Made by a program: the position numbers and the translations under genes | Source: Lapillicoccus jejuensis | GTDB lineage: Bacteria; Actinomycetota; Actinomycetes; Actinomycetales; Dermatophilaceae | DNA: 64,000 nucleotides | Direction of reading: 5' to 3' | NCBI RefSeq assembly: GCF_006715055.1 | Contig: NZ_VFMN01000001.1 | Coordinates: forward strand, 248,001-312,000 | Part shown: piece by piece, positions 1 through 8,948 of the stretch | Numbering within the stretch: position 1 is the first letter of the stretch | Layout: each line of letters starts with the position of its first letter | The notes under the pieces: model-generated | The model's input: only the letters and a program-made list of their open reading frames with translations | Told to the model about the DNA's origin: nothing | Database searches by the model: none

Positions 1-198
1 CACCACGACTGCCACGCCCTTCCCTGCGGACCGGCTCCCCGCGCCGGGTCCCTGCGGACCACCATAGGCACACTTGCGTGCGCCCGCCCCTCGATCATCG
101 GAACCTCGTCGGACGGTCCCCCCACCTTCGGGTGACCACTCCCCCAACCCTGGGTGACGAGCCGGTACGACGCCCCCCGGGCGCCGTACCGTGACGGC
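1..198. other. Upstream intergenic region
   Basis: I see no gene here. It contains two direct copies of TCCCTGCGGACC at 21-32 and 49-60, and just before the first gene a near-palindrome built from GGTACGACG and CGCCGTACC at about 171-191. Both could be regulatory for the following gene, but nothing confirms that. Confidence 0.4.
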
Positions 199-891
199 AT
201 GAGCCACCACCACGAGCACGACCACGGGCCCGACGACGACGGGCGCCGCGTCGAGGTCGTCGGGACCGGGGAGGCCAGCGCCACCCCCGACGTCGTGCGG
301 CTGCGGATCGCGCTGACGGCCCGCGCCGGCGACGTCGCCGCCGCGCTGCGGGCGACCGGGGCCCTCGTCACGGCGGTCGGCGCCGCCGTCCGCGCGCAGG
401 CCGTGGACCCGGCCGACGTCGCCTCGACCGGGGCGCACGTGCAGCCGCACTGGGACCGCGACGGCCAGCGGATCACCGGCTACGAAGCGGGGCACCAGCT
501 GACCCTCGTCGTGCGCGACCTCGACCGCCTCGACCCCGTCGTGGACGCCGTCGCGCAGGCCGCCGGCGACGGGCTGCGGATCGACGACATCGGCCTCGAG
601 GTCGCCGACGCGAGCGCGCTGCGCGAGCGGGCGCGGGCCGCCGCGTTCGCCGACGCCCGCGCCAAGGCGGAGCAGTACGCCGTCCTCGCCGGCGCTGCCC
701 TCGGTCCGGTCCTCGCCGTCGCCGAGGGCGGCGCGCGGGTGCCCGGCCCGCGCCCGATGGCCCGGGAGATGGTGGCGGCCGCCAGCGCGTCGATGCCGGT
801 GGAGGCGGGCCAGTACGGCGTCTCCGCCTCGGTCGCCGTCGCCTTCGCGCTCGTCACCGCCCCGACGGACCGGTCGACGACGCCGGAATGA
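199..891 (+). CDS. SIMPL domain-containing (DUF541) protein
   Basis: The 230-residue product has the SIMPL/DUF541 layout: an N-terminal VEVVGTGEASATPD segment where the domain normally starts, a central region, and a second half rich in alanine helices followed by beta-strand-like residues. I chose the ATG at 199 (MSHHHEHDHG) because the domain begins about 17 residues later. Upstream in-frame codons would only add a proline-rich stretch. The histidine-rich N terminus could bind metal, but that is inference. There is no obvious signal peptide, so a cytoplasmic location is likelier than the envelope location of some relatives. Family function is poorly defined. Confidence 0.75.
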   Translation: MSHHHEHDHGPDDDGRRVEVVGTGEASATPDVVRLRIALTARAGDVAAALRATGALVTAVGAAVRAQAVDPADVASTGAHVQPHWDRDGQRITGYEAGHQLTLVVRDLDRLDPVVDAVAQAAGDGLRIDDIGLEVADASALRERARAAAFADARAKAEQYAVLAGAALGPVLAVAEGGARVPGPRPMAREMVAAASASMPVEAGQYGVSASVAVAFALVTAPTDRSTTPE

Positions 892-919
892 TCCCCGGGT
901 GAGGTCCGTTGACCGACAC

Positions 920-1303
920 ATGGCCACGACCGAGCTCACCGCCCAGACCTTCCAGCAGACCGTGACGGACAACGACATCGTCCTGGTCGACCTGTGGGCG
1001 TCGTGGTGCGGACCGTGCCAGCGCTTCGCCCCCGTCTACGACAAGGCCTCCGAGACCAACGACGGCGTCCTCTTCGCCAAGGTCGACACCGAGGCCGAGC
1101 AGGCACTGGCCGCCGCCCTCGACATCTCCTCCATCCCGACGCTCATGGCGTTCCGCGAGGGCATCCTCGTCTTCCGCCAGGCCGGCGCGCTGCCCGCCGA
1201 TGCTCTCCAGCAGGTCATCGACGGCGTCAAGGGTCTCGACATGGACGACGTGCACCGTCAGGTCGAGCAGGCCCGCGCCGCTCAGGAGGCGCCGACCGCC
1301 TGA
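920..1303 (+). CDS. Thioredoxin
   Basis: The protein is about 127 residues, the size of a single thioredoxin domain. It has the catalytic motif WCGPC at about residues 30-34, the preceding VDLWASW strand, and the cis-proline segment SIPTLMAF near residue 73. It would reduce disulfides in cytoplasmic proteins. The ATG at 920 (MATTELTAQTF) places the first strand correctly, and an upstream GTG would add seven unlikely residues. The gene stands alone after the SIMPL gene and ends 21 bp before a strong palindromic hairpin. The tail after the fold (residues 105-127) is charged and alanine-rich. Confidence 0.92.
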   Translation: MATTELTAQTFQQTVTDNDIVLVDLWASWCGPCQRFAPVYDKASETNDGVLFAKVDTEAEQALAAALDISSIPTLMAFREGILVFRQAGALPADALQQVIDGVKGLDMDDVHRQVEQARAAQEAPTA

Positions 1304-1324
1304 GCGGCCCGCGACGACGTACGG

Positions 1325-1358
1325 CGACGGCCCCCTCCCGATCGGGAGGGGGCCGTCG
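1325..1358. terminator. Perfect 34-bp palindromic terminator hairpin
   Basis: A 17-bp arm starting CGACGGCCCCC is followed directly by its exact reverse complement. It lies just after thioredoxin and between convergent thioredoxin and ssrA, so it can serve both strands. There is no long T run, which is usual for high-GC actinobacterial terminators. Confidence 0.8.
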
Positions 1359-1405
1359 TCGTTGCTCGAGGACGATCCGCACGGTGTGATGTGGCACCAC
1401 GTGGG

Positions 1406-1773
1406 TGGTGGAGGTGGCGGGAATCGAACCCGCGTCCGATGACGAGTGGCCAGGACTTCTCCGGGCGCAGTGCGCTATGGCTTTTCTCGGCCCCGGGGCT
1501 CGCACGCACACGTCCCCCGACAGGCCCAGCCGAGTAGCAGTCCCGTGTCGCCCCTCGGCATGACGACACGGCAAGTCCTCTAGCTGACGCCGGCTACTGA
1601 GACGAGGACGAGCTCAGGCCGACGGACTTCGAGGCTCGCTCAGGCGGCGAGGGCGAAGTCGGTGCGCTTGGAATCGGCACCTATGGTTTTGCACGGAGCG
1701 TTTGACGAGATGACCGTGCATCCTCGGCCCGCTTCTCCTGGTCAGGCGACCACCGTCGAAACCGATCACCCCC
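1406..1773 (-). ncRNA. ssrA: Transfer-messenger RNA (tmRNA)
   Basis: This 368-nt RNA rescues stalled ribosomes together with SmpB. The 5' end reads GGGGGUGAUCGGUUUCGAC. The 3' end carries a TPsiC-like arm (GGUUCGAUUCCCGCC) and an encoded CCA. The ends pair as a 7-bp acceptor stem, with GGGGGUG opposite CCACCUCC. The tag reading frame is at 1678-1640 and encodes ADSKRTDFALAA followed by a stop. With the non-encoded alanine, the tag is (A)ADSKRTDFALAA, a typical actinobacterial degradation tag. smpB is about 11 kb away on the same strand. Confidence 0.96.
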
Positions 1774-1920
1774 GCGGGGGTGACCACATCACACTGTGCA
1801 GTTGTCAACGAGCGACCGAGACGTCCCGGCGTCCCGATGATGTCATGGGAACGCGGGCCGGTGCACACGTGTTCCTGCGCACCCGCTCCCCCGCCGCCCG
1901 TACGACGTCCAGGAGGACCG

Positions 1921-2457
1921 ATGCGCCCCGTCCCGATCACCCCCGGTCCCGGCCAGGAGTCGGTGTGGGCCTACCCGCGCCCGCCCCGGGTCGAGCCGGT
2001 CACCGTGCGCCTGACCGTCGAGCTCGCGGGGGTCGTCGTCGCCGACACCGACCGGTGCTCCGGCGAGGGGCCCGCCGAGGTCGCGCACCGCGTGCTCGAG
2101 ACGAGCCACCCGCCGACGTACTACCTGCCCGCGTCCGCCTTCGCGCCGGGCACGCTGCGGCCGGCGAGCGGGTCGTCGTACTGCGAGTGGAAGGGCGTGG
2201 CGTCGTACGCCGACCTCGTCGTGACCGACGTGGGTGGCGCGAGCGTCGTCGCGCGGCGCGCCGCGTGGGGCTACCCCGACCCCACCACCGGGTACGACGT
2301 GCTGCTCGGCCAGTGGGCGGTCATGCCCGCCGCGGTCGACCGCTGCACGGTCGGCGGCGAGACGGTCGTGCCGCAGGAGGGCGGGTTCTACGGCGGGTGG
2401 GTGACCTCGGCGGTCGTCGGGCCGTTCAAGGGTGGGCCGGGCTCGATGGGCTGGTGA
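1921..2457 (+). CDS. DUF427 domain-containing protein
   Basis: A 178-residue protein that matches the DUF427 family, with paired conserved segments such as TYYLPASAF, YCEWKGVASYADL and AAWGYPDP. These small beta-rich proteins are common in actinobacteria, but their biochemical role is not established. I placed the start at ATG 1921 (MRPVPITPGPG) because AGGAGG lies about 8 bp upstream. Longer in-frame extensions run into the ssrA promoter region. The following gene starts 37 bp downstream behind its own operator, so this gene is probably a separate transcript. Confidence 0.82.
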   Translation: MRPVPITPGPGQESVWAYPRPPRVEPVTVRLTVELAGVVVADTDRCSGEGPAEVAHRVLETSHPPTYYLPASAFAPGTLRPASGSSYCEWKGVASYADLVVTDVGGASVVARRAAWGYPDPTTGYDVLLGQWAVMPAAVDRCTVGGETVVPQEGGFYGGWVTSAVVGPFKGGPGSMGW

Positions 2458-2470
2458 CCTCCCGGGATGT

Positions 2471-2493
2471 GACAGCACTGTTACAGTGCTGTC
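2471..2493. promoter_or_regulatory. Perfect inverted-repeat operator of the MarR gene
   Basis: GACAGCACTG and CAGTGCTGTC are exact reverse complements separated by TTA. The right arm ends one base before the GTG start of the MarR-family gene. That placement fits autorepression of the MarR-MFS operon and suggests a leaderless or nearly leaderless message, since there is no room for a ribosome-binding site. Confidence 0.8.
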
Positions 2494-3039
2494 GTGCCCG
2501 ACGGTGACGACCTCCTCGACTCCTCCTTCGTCCGCGACCTCGTCCGCCTCCTCCAGGCCTTCGACCGCGAGATCCTCGGCCTGTACGACGCCCTCGACCC
2601 CGCCGACGACCCCGTCCTCGCCGAGGCGGCGCGCGGGTTCCGGTCGCACTGGGCCGGTCCGCTGGTGCGGCTGCACCGGCACGGCCCGCTCACCGTGCGC
2701 GCCCTGGCCGACCACGCCGACGTCACGCACTCGGCGATGAGCCAGACGGTCACCGCGCTGCGGCGGGCCGGGCTCGTCGAGGACGCCCCGGCCTCGGCGA
2801 CCCGCGACGGGCGCACCCGCGCGGTGGCGCTGACCGCCCGGGGAGCGCGGCTGGCGCCGTACTGCGCCGCCGAGTGGCGGGCGACCGAGCGGACCTGGCT
2901 CGAGCTCGACGCCGAGCTGAGCCACCCGCTGTCGGCCGTCGTCGCCGAGCTGCGGGCCGCCGTCGCCCGCCGGCCGCTCGCGCAGCGGCTGCGCGCCCAC
3001 CTGGAGGAGCCGGGCGAGGCACCGGTGACCGGTCGCTGA
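2494..3039 (+). CDS. MarR-family transcriptional regulator
   Basis: The 181-residue product has a winged-helix core: VRALADHADVTHSAMSQTVTALRRAGLVED at about residues 68-97 is the recognition-helix region, followed by a wing containing RDGRTRAVALTARG. The first 40 residues form the N-terminal dimerisation helix. It starts at GTG 2494, immediately after a perfect inverted repeat that is its probable operator. The next gene is an MFS exporter one base downstream, so the pair looks like a self-regulated drug or metabolite efflux operon. The inducing ligand cannot be read from the sequence. Confidence 0.9.
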   Translation: MPDGDDLLDSSFVRDLVRLLQAFDREILGLYDALDPADDPVLAEAARGFRSHWAGPLVRLHRHGPLTVRALADHADVTHSAMSQTVTALRRAGLVEDAPASATRDGRTRAVALTARGARLAPYCAAEWRATERTWLELDAELSHPLSAVVAELRAAVARRPLAQRLRAHLEEPGEAPVTGR

Positions 3040-3040
3040 G

Positions 3041-4273
3041 GTGGCACGCCTGCTGCTCGACGTCACCCCGCTGCGCACCGTGCCGGCCTTCCGCCGGCTG
3101 TGGCTCGGCGCCACCCTCTCCGGGGTCGGGAGCCAGCTGACGACGTTCGCGGTCACCCTGCAGGTCTTCCGGACCACGGGGTCGTCCGCGGCCGTCGGCC
3201 TGCTCGCCGTCACCACCCTCGTCCCGACCCTCGTGGTCGGCCTGCTCGGCGGGGTCGTCGCCGACTCGACCGACCGGCGGCGGCTGCTGCTCGCGACCGG
3301 TGCCGCCCAGACGCTGGTCTCCCTCGCCCTCGTCGGGCAGGCCCTGGCGGGCGGCTCGCTGACGGCGGTCTTCGGGCTCAGCGTCGTCTCGGCCGTGCTG
3401 TCCGGCCTGCAGGTGCCGGCCCAGCGCACCGTCGCGCCGGCGCTGCTCGGGGCCGCGTTGCTGCCGTCGGGACTGGCGCTGACCCAGACCTCGTTCCAGC
3501 TGGCGCTCGTCGGCGGGCCCTCCCTGGCCGGGCTGCTCACCGCGGCGGGCGGGGTGCGGCTGTGCTACCTGCTCGACGCGGCGACCTTCCTCGCGGCGCT
3601 CGTCGCCGTGTGGCGGCTGCCCGCGCTCCCGCCGGCGGGCGGCGCGGCCCGGCGCCGCCCGGCGGCGGTCCTCGACGGCCTGCGCTTCGCCCGCGACCGG
3701 CCGGCCGTCGGTGGCGCCCTGCTCAGCGACCTGCTCGCGACCGCGCTGGCCATGCCGTTCTCCGTGCTGCCGGCGCTCACCGCGGCCCGCTTCGCCGGCG
3801 ACCCACGGGTGCTGGGCCTGCTCGGCTCGGCCCCGGCGGTGGGCGGGGTGCTGGCCATGGGGCTCTCGGGCTTCGTGCGCCACCTCGAGCGACCCGGCCG
3901 GGCGCTGCTCGTCACGGGGACGGTCTGGGGGCTCGGGCTCGCCGCGGCCGGGGTGGCTCCGGGTCTTCCGCTGGTCCTCGCGGCCCTCGCCGTGGCCGGC
4001 GCCGCCGACACCCTGTCCGTCGTCCTGCGCACCACCGTCGTCCAGCTCTCGACCCCGGACCGGCTGCGCGGCCGGCTCTCCTCGCTCGAGTACGTCGTCG
4101 GGGTCGGCGGCCCGCAGCTCGGCAACGCCCGCGGCGGCCTCGTCGCCTCGCTCACCTCGCCCGCGACCAGCCTGGTCACCGGCGGGCTCGCCGTCGTGGT
4201 CGCCCTCGCGCTGCTCGCGGGCGGGTGCCGGCCGCTGTCCGCCGCCCTCCCCCGCGACCCGGCCGATACGTGA
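3041..4273 (+). CDS. MFS transporter (enterobactin exporter EntS-like group)
   Basis: A 410-residue protein with about 12 hydrophobic segments. The loop between helices 2 and 3 carries the family signature GGVVADSTDRRRLL, and the fold matches the MFS_3 efflux group. It starts at GTG 3041, one base after the marR stop, which indicates co-transcription and translational coupling. It most likely exports a small molecule by proton antiport. Control by the upstream MarR protein is inferred from the operator before that gene. The substrate is unknown. Confidence 0.88.
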   Translation: MARLLLDVTPLRTVPAFRRLWLGATLSGVGSQLTTFAVTLQVFRTTGSSAAVGLLAVTTLVPTLVVGLLGGVVADSTDRRRLLLATGAAQTLVSLALVGQALAGGSLTAVFGLSVVSAVLSGLQVPAQRTVAPALLGAALLPSGLALTQTSFQLALVGGPSLAGLLTAAGGVRLCYLLDAATFLAALVAVWRLPALPPAGGAARRRPAAVLDGLRFARDRPAVGGALLSDLLATALAMPFSVLPALTAARFAGDPRVLGLLGSAPAVGGVLAMGLSGFVRHLERPGRALLVTGTVWGLGLAAAGVAPGLPLVLAALAVAGAADTLSVVLRTTVVQLSTPDRLRGRLSSLEYVVGVGGPQLGNARGGLVASLTSPATSLVTGGLAVVVALALLAGGCRPLSAALPRDPADT

Positions 4274-4300
4274 GGGGCGCGCCGGTGGTGGGATGGGGCC

Positions 4301-5320
4301 ATGGACTACCAGGAGTGGCACCTCGTCCGGCGCCCGCAGGGCGCCCCCGTCGACGAGGACTTCGAGCTCGTCGGCGGTGAGCGTCCCCGTCTCGACGACG
4401 ACACCGTCCTCGTGCGCAACACCTTCCTCTCCGTCGACCCCTACATGCGCGGCCGGATGAACGACGGGCCGTCGTACGTGCCGGCCTTCCGGCTGGGCGC
4501 GCCGATGGACGGCGGCGCCGTCGGCGTCGTCCGCGAGGTCTCGGGCGAGGTGAAGGACAGCACCGGCCGGGCGGTGCAGGTCGGCGACACCGTCCTGCAC
4601 GGGCTCGGCTGGCGCACGCACGCCGTCCTGCCCGGCCGCGCGCTGCGCGTCGTCGACACCGACGTCGCCCCGTCGCAGGCGTGGCTCGGCGTGCTCGGCA
4701 TGACCGGCCTGACGGCGTACGCCGGTCTGCTGCGGGTCGCCGGGTTCCGCGAGGGCGACGTCGTCTTCGTCTCCGCCGCGGCCGGCTCCGTCGGCTCGCT
4801 CGTCGGCCAGATCGCCCACCTCAAGGGCGCCTCGCTCGTCGTCGGCAGCGCCGGCGGCCCGGAGAAGACCCGCTGGCTCGTCGACGACCTCGGCTTCGAC
4901 CGGGCGATCGACTACAAGGCCGAGCCGATCGGGAAGGCCCTCGAGGAGGCGGCCCCCGACGGCATCGACGTCTACTTCGACAACGTCGGCGGCGACCACC
5001 TCGAGGCGGCGCTCAGCTCGTTCAAGCAGCACGGCCGCGCCGCGATCTGCGGGATGATCCAGCGCTACAACGACACCGAGGCCGCCCCGGGGCCGCGCAA
5101 CCTCGCCCTCGTCATCGGCAAGCGGCTGCGGATCGAGGGCTTCATCCAGAGCGACCACCTCGATCTGCGCGACGACTTCGAGCGCGAGGTCGGCGGCTGG
5201 GTCCGCGAGGGCAAGGTGCAGTGGCGCGAGACCGTCGTCGAGGGGATCGAGGAGGCCGTGCACGGGTTCCAGGCCCTGCTCACCGGCGGCAACACGGGCA
5301 AGATGCTCGTCCGGCTGTGA
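4301..5320 (+). CDS. NADP-dependent medium-chain oxidoreductase (CurA / prostaglandin reductase type)
   Basis: A 339-residue zinc-free MDR-family reductase. The N terminus matches relatives (LVRRPQGAPVDEDFELV), VDPYMRGRM lies at about residues 46-54, and the NADP site contains VFVSAAAGSVGSLVGQIA. These enzymes reduce alpha,beta-unsaturated ketones with NADPH. The GTGA overlap with the following MFS gene suggests an operon in which the pump handles a substrate or product of the enzyme. The ATG at 4301 (MDYQEWHLVRR) gives the family's usual length. Confidence 0.9.
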   Translation: MDYQEWHLVRRPQGAPVDEDFELVGGERPRLDDDTVLVRNTFLSVDPYMRGRMNDGPSYVPAFRLGAPMDGGAVGVVREVSGEVKDSTGRAVQVGDTVLHGLGWRTHAVLPGRALRVVDTDVAPSQAWLGVLGMTGLTAYAGLLRVAGFREGDVVFVSAAAGSVGSLVGQIAHLKGASLVVGSAGGPEKTRWLVDDLGFDRAIDYKAEPIGKALEEAAPDGIDVYFDNVGGDHLEAALSSFKQHGRAAICGMIQRYNDTEAAPGPRNLALVIGKRLRIEGFIQSDHLDLRDDFEREVGGWVREGKVQWRETVVEGIEEAVHGFQALLTGGNTGKMLVRL

Positions 5321-6531
5321 CGGACGCCCGACACCCCGCCGAGACGAGCCCCGGGGTCACCGGGGGCTCGTTCGCGGTCGTCGCCCTCGCGTTCGCGGTG
5401 ACGATGCTCGGCGCGACACTGCCGACGCCGATGTACTCGTTCTGGCAGAAGGACTTCGGCTTCGAGGTCGCCACCGTCACGGTGATCTTCGCGATGTACG
5501 CCGTCGGGGTCCTGGCCGCCCTCGTCGTCACCGGCCCGTGGTCCGACGCCGTCGGCCGCCGGCCCCTGCTGCTCGCCGGTCTGGGGCTGTCGCTGCTCAG
5601 CGACGTCGTCTTCCTGCTCGCCGGGGCCACCTGGGTGCTCCTGCTCGGCCGCCTCGTCTCCGGCCTCTCCGCCGGGGTGTACGTCGGCTCGGGCACCGCC
5701 GCCGTCCTCGAGCAGGCGCCGGAGCGGTGGAAGGGGCGCGCCCCCCTGGTCGCGACCGTCGCCAACATCGGCGGGCTCGGGGTCGGCCCGGTCGTCGCGG
5801 CCGGGCTCATCTCCCTCTTCGCGTGGCCGACCGGGCTGTCCTTCGCCGTCCACGTCGTCGCCACCCTCGTGCTGCTCGCCCTGACCTGGCGGGTGCCGGA
5901 GACGGTCCGCCCCGAGCCGGGGGCGCGGCTGCGGGTGCAGCGGCCGATCGTCCCGTCCGACGCCCGCTCGACGTTCGTCGCCGCGAGCATCGTCGGGTTC
6001 GCCGGCTTCGCGGTCCTCGGGCTGATGACCGCCGTGTCACCGAAGCTCGTCGCCCAGGCCGTCCCGGGCGCCGGGCCGCTGCTGTCGGTGTCGGTGGTCG
6101 GGGCGCTCATGCTCGCCTCCGTGCTCGCGCAGGTGCTGCTCACCGCGGTGCCGGTCGACACCGCCGCCAACCTCGGCTGCGCCCTCCTGGCGGTCGGGAC
6201 CGTGCTGCTCGCCGTCGCGCTGGCCCGCGACGCGCTGCCGCTCATGCTCCTCGCCGCCGTCGTCAGCGGCGCCGGTCAGGGGCTGTCGTTCAGCAAGGGC
6301 CTCGCCGCGGTGCTCGGCAAGGTCGACGGCGCCCAGCGGGCGGCGACCATGTCGGCCTTCTTCGTCGTCGCGTACGTCGCCATCTCGCTCCCCGTCGTCG
6401 GGGACGGGCTGGCGTCGCAGCGCTGGGGCGTGCAACCGGCCGGGGTCGCGTTCTCGGTCGCCGTCGCCGTCCTCGCCGTCGTGGCGCTGGTCGCCCTCGT
6501 CGTCGACCAGCGCCGCACGCGCGCGGCCTGA
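5317..6531 (+). CDS. MFS transporter
   Basis: The 404-residue protein has about 12 transmembrane segments and the loop motif GPWSDAVGRRPLLLAG between helices 2 and 3. The start is GTG 5317, which overlaps the preceding stop as GTGA. The first helix begins near residue 17 (FAVVALAFAVTMLG). It probably moves a small solute by proton coupling and is translated together with the oxidoreductase. The gene ends just before a set of GTCGTACC-type repeats. Substrate is unknown. Confidence 0.87.
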   Translation: MTDARHPAETSPGVTGGSFAVVALAFAVTMLGATLPTPMYSFWQKDFGFEVATVTVIFAMYAVGVLAALVVTGPWSDAVGRRPLLLAGLGLSLLSDVVFLLAGATWVLLLGRLVSGLSAGVYVGSGTAAVLEQAPERWKGRAPLVATVANIGGLGVGPVVAAGLISLFAWPTGLSFAVHVVATLVLLALTWRVPETVRPEPGARLRVQRPIVPSDARSTFVAASIVGFAGFAVLGLMTAVSPKLVAQAVPGAGPLLSVSVVGALMLASVLAQVLLTAVPVDTAANLGCALLAVGTVLLAVALARDALPLMLLAAVVSGAGQGLSFSKGLAAVLGKVDGAQRAATMSAFFVVAYVAISLPVVGDGLASQRWGVQPAGVAFSVAVAVLAVVALVALVVDQRRTRAA

Positions 6532-6545
6532 CCGACCGCGTGGGA

Positions 6546-6597
6546 GGCGCCGTACAGGACGCCGTACGGGGCGTCGTACCGGGCGTCGTACCGGCTG
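6546..6597. repeat. Short tandem repeats of a GGCGTCGTACC unit
   Basis: Between the MFS gene and trpB-like gene the sequence carries imperfect repeats of GGCGTCGTACC and its complement GACGCCGTAC. Some neighbouring copies are inverted and could fold as a hairpin after the MFS stop. Similar words occur near 171-191 and 16,545-16,570. It may serve as a terminator or be a genome-typical intergenic motif. Confidence 0.5.
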
Positions 6598-6645
6598 GTG
6601 GGCAGCGGGCTGCCCGGGTGCGGAGCGGCGACGTAGGGTGCGGCC

Positions 6646-8022
6646 ATGGCGACGCCGACAACGCACAAGATCCTGCTCGACGAGTCGGAGATGCCGACCC
6701 GCTGGTACAACATCATCCCCGACCTGCCGGCGCCGCCGCCCCCGCCGCTGCACCCCGGCACGCTGCAGCCGGTCGGCCCGGAGGACCTCGCGCCGCTGTT
6801 CCCGATGGACCTCATCGAGCAGGAGGTGACGACCGAGCGGTACGTCGACATCCCGGAGGAGGTCCAGGACGTCTACCGGCTGTGGCGGCCGTCGCCGCTC
6901 TTCCGCGCGCACGCGCTGGAGAAGGCGCTCGGCACCCCGGCCCGGATCTACTACAAGTACGAGGGGGTCTCCCCCGCCGGCTCCCACAAGCCGAACACGG
7001 CTGTGCCGCAGGCGTACTACAACGCCAAGGCCGGCGTGCGGAAGCTGACGACCGAGACCGGCGCCGGCCAGTGGGGCACGGCGCTCGCGTTCGCCTGCGC
7101 GCAGTTCGGCCTCGAGTGCGAGGTGTGGCAGGTCGGCGCGAGCTACGACCAGAAGCCCTACCGCCGCATCATGATCGAGACCTTCGGCGGCACGGTGCAC
7201 CGCTCGCCGTCGGAGCTGACGGCGGCCGGGCGGGCCATCCGCGCCGACCGCCCGGACCACCCGGGCTCGCTCGGGATCGCCATCTCCGAGGCCGTCGAGG
7301 TCGCGGCGCAGCACGACGACATCCGCTACGCGCTCGGCAGCGTCCTCAACCACGTCCTGCTCCACCAGACCGTCATCGGCGAGGAGGCGCTGCTGCAGCT
7401 GGCCAAGGTCGGCGAGCAGGCCGACGTCATCGTCGGCTGCACCGGCGGTGGGTCGAACTTCGGGGGGCTGGTCTTCCCGTTCCTGCGGGAGAAGCTCGCC
7501 GGGAAGATGTCTCCCGAGATCCGGGCCGTCGAGCCGGCGTCGTGCCCGTCGCTGACCAAGGGCACCTACGCCTACGACTTCGGCGACACCGCCGGCATGA
7601 CGCCGCTCATGAAGATGCACACCCTGGGACACGACTTCGTGCCGGACCCGATCCACGCGGGCGGGCTGCGCTACCACGGGATGTCGCCGCTGCTGAGCCA
7701 CGTCTACGAGCTCGGGCTGATGACCGCGACGGCGATCCCGCAGACCGAGTGCTTCACCGCGGCGGTCCAGTTCGCGCGGACCGAGGGCATCGTGCCGGCG
7801 CCCGAGCCGACTCACGCGCTGGCCGCCTGCATCCGGGAGGCGCTGGCCTGCAAGGAGTCCGGCGAGGAGAAGGTCATCCTCACGGCGCTCTGCGGGCACG
7901 GCCACCTCGACCTCGCGGCGTACGACGCGTTCCTGTCCGGCCGGATGGTCGACGAGGACGCCGACGACGCGCGGTTCGCGGACGCGCTCTCCCGGCTCCC
8001 GCAGGTGCCGGCCGGCGCCTGA
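6646..8022 (+). CDS. TrpB-like PLP-dependent enzyme (stand-alone TrpB2 type)
   Basis: A 458-residue member of the tryptophan synthase beta family. The PLP lysine lies in [11 protein letters not shown] near residue 115, ETGAGQWG follows near residue 146, and the phosphate-binding loop is [11 protein letters not shown] near residue 266. Its length and N-terminal extension match the TrpB2 group rather than classical TrpB1. No trpA is adjacent, so it may condense indole with serine on its own or act on another substrate. It starts at ATG 6646 with no other trp gene nearby. Confidence 0.88.
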   Translation: MATPTTHKILLDESEMPTRWYNIIPDLPAPPPPPLHPGTLQPVGPEDLAPLFPMDLIEQEVTTERYVDIPEEVQDVYRLWRPSPLFRAHALEKALGTPARIYYKYEGVSPAGSHKPNTAVPQAYYNAKAGVRKLTTETGAGQWGTALAFACAQFGLECEVWQVGASYDQKPYRRIMIETFGGTVHRSPSELTAAGRAIRADRPDHPGSLGIAISEAVEVAAQHDDIRYALGSVLNHVLLHQTVIGEEALLQLAKVGEQADVIVGCTGGGSNFGGLVFPFLREKLAGKMSPEIRAVEPASCPSLTKGTYAYDFGDTAGMTPLMKMHTLGHDFVPDPIHAGGLRYHGMSPLLSHVYELGLMTATAIPQTECFTAAVQFARTEGIVPAPEPTHALAACIREALACKESGEEKVILTALCGHGHLDLAAYDAFLSGRMVDEDADDARFADALSRLPQVPAGA

Positions 8023-8024
8023 CG

Positions 8025-8948
8025 GTGGCGGCCCCCACCGGTCCCCCGCCCACCTCACCCGGCCTCGACGTCACCCCCGCCGTCGGCACCTTCCGCTCGG
8101 TCCGGGTCGGCATCCCGCTGCTCCTGCTCACCCTGCTCGCCGCCGTGGCGCTGCAGGTCGGGCAGGACGGCGGGTGCTACCTGGGGTCGGTGAGCGCCTA
8201 CTGGTACACCGCGGCGCGGTCGGTCTTCGTGGCCGTCCTCGTCGCGGTCGGGGTGCTGCTCGTCGTCCACGAGGGCAACAGCACGTGGGAGGACCACGCG
8301 CTGGACTTCAGCGGGGCCTTCGCGCTCGTCGTCGGCTTCGTCCCGCTGCGCCCGCTCGTCGCCGGTGAGCCCGGGGCGCGCTGCCCCGGGGCCGACGTGC
8401 CGACGGCGCACCGGCTGGCCGACGCCGTGTCCAACAACGTCCTCGCCCTGCTCGTCGGGCTGACCGGGCTCGTCGTCGTGCGCTGGTACGTCCGCCGGCG
8501 CACCGAGCACGCCGCGCGTCGCGGTCGCACGGGACGGGCGTCGCTCGTGGTCGGCACCGTCGTCGTCGCGGTGGGCTGGGTCCTGCAGCTCGTCGCGCCG
8601 GCGGTGGTCCGCGAGCACGGCCACGTCCCGGCCGCCGTGCTGCTCTTCGCCGGGGTCAGCGGGGTCGTCGCGCTCAACGCCGTCCCGGCGCTGGCGCGGC
8701 GGGCGGGCGCGCCCGTGCCCGGGGCGCCGTACCTGCGCCTCTACCAGGGAGTGCTCGCCGAGCTGCTCCTCGCCTTCGTCGTCCTCGGCCCGCTCGCCGC
8801 GCTCGGGATCGGCGAGCACGTCGTCTTCTGGCTCGAGGCCCTGCTCATCGCCGGTTTCGCCGTCTTCTGGGTCGTGCAGACCGCCGAGCTGTGGGACGCG
8901 CGCGACCGCAGCCAGCTCGCCGCGCGACCGGCCCGGGCCCGCCGGTGA
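8025..8948 (+). CDS. Integral membrane protein of unknown function
   Basis: A 307-residue protein with roughly eight hydrophobic segments, the first at VGIPLLLLTLLAAVAL near residue 27. Segments such as YWYTAARSVFVAVLVAVGVLLV and CYLGSVSAYWYT recur in related actinobacterial membrane proteins, but I cannot assign a function. The start is GTG 8025, two bases after the trpB-like stop, and its stop overlaps the next start as GTGA. It is therefore likely co-transcribed with the PLP enzyme and the downstream hydrolase. Confidence 0.75.
   Translation: MAAPTGPPPTSPGLDVTPAVGTFRSVRVGIPLLLLTLLAAVALQVGQDGGCYLGSVSAYWYTAARSVFVAVLVAVGVLLVVHEGNSTWEDHALDFSGAFALVVGFVPLRPLVAGEPGARCPGADVPTAHRLADAVSNNVLALLVGLTGLVVVRWYVRRRTEHAARRGRTGRASLVVGTVVVAVGWVLQLVAPAVVREHGHVPAAVLLFAGVSGVVALNAVPALARRAGAPVPGAPYLRLYQGVLAELLLAFVVLGPLAALGIGEHVVFWLEALLIAGFAVFWVVQTAELWDARDRSQLAARPARARR

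Noticed and set aside
1843-8058. Very long open frames on the minus strand opposite the MFS, oxidoreductase and trpB-like genes
   Set aside because: They are antisense shadows produced by high GC at third positions. Their translations are low-complexity Arg/Asp/Gly/Pro-rich and lack domain motifs, while the plus-strand genes have clear motifs.
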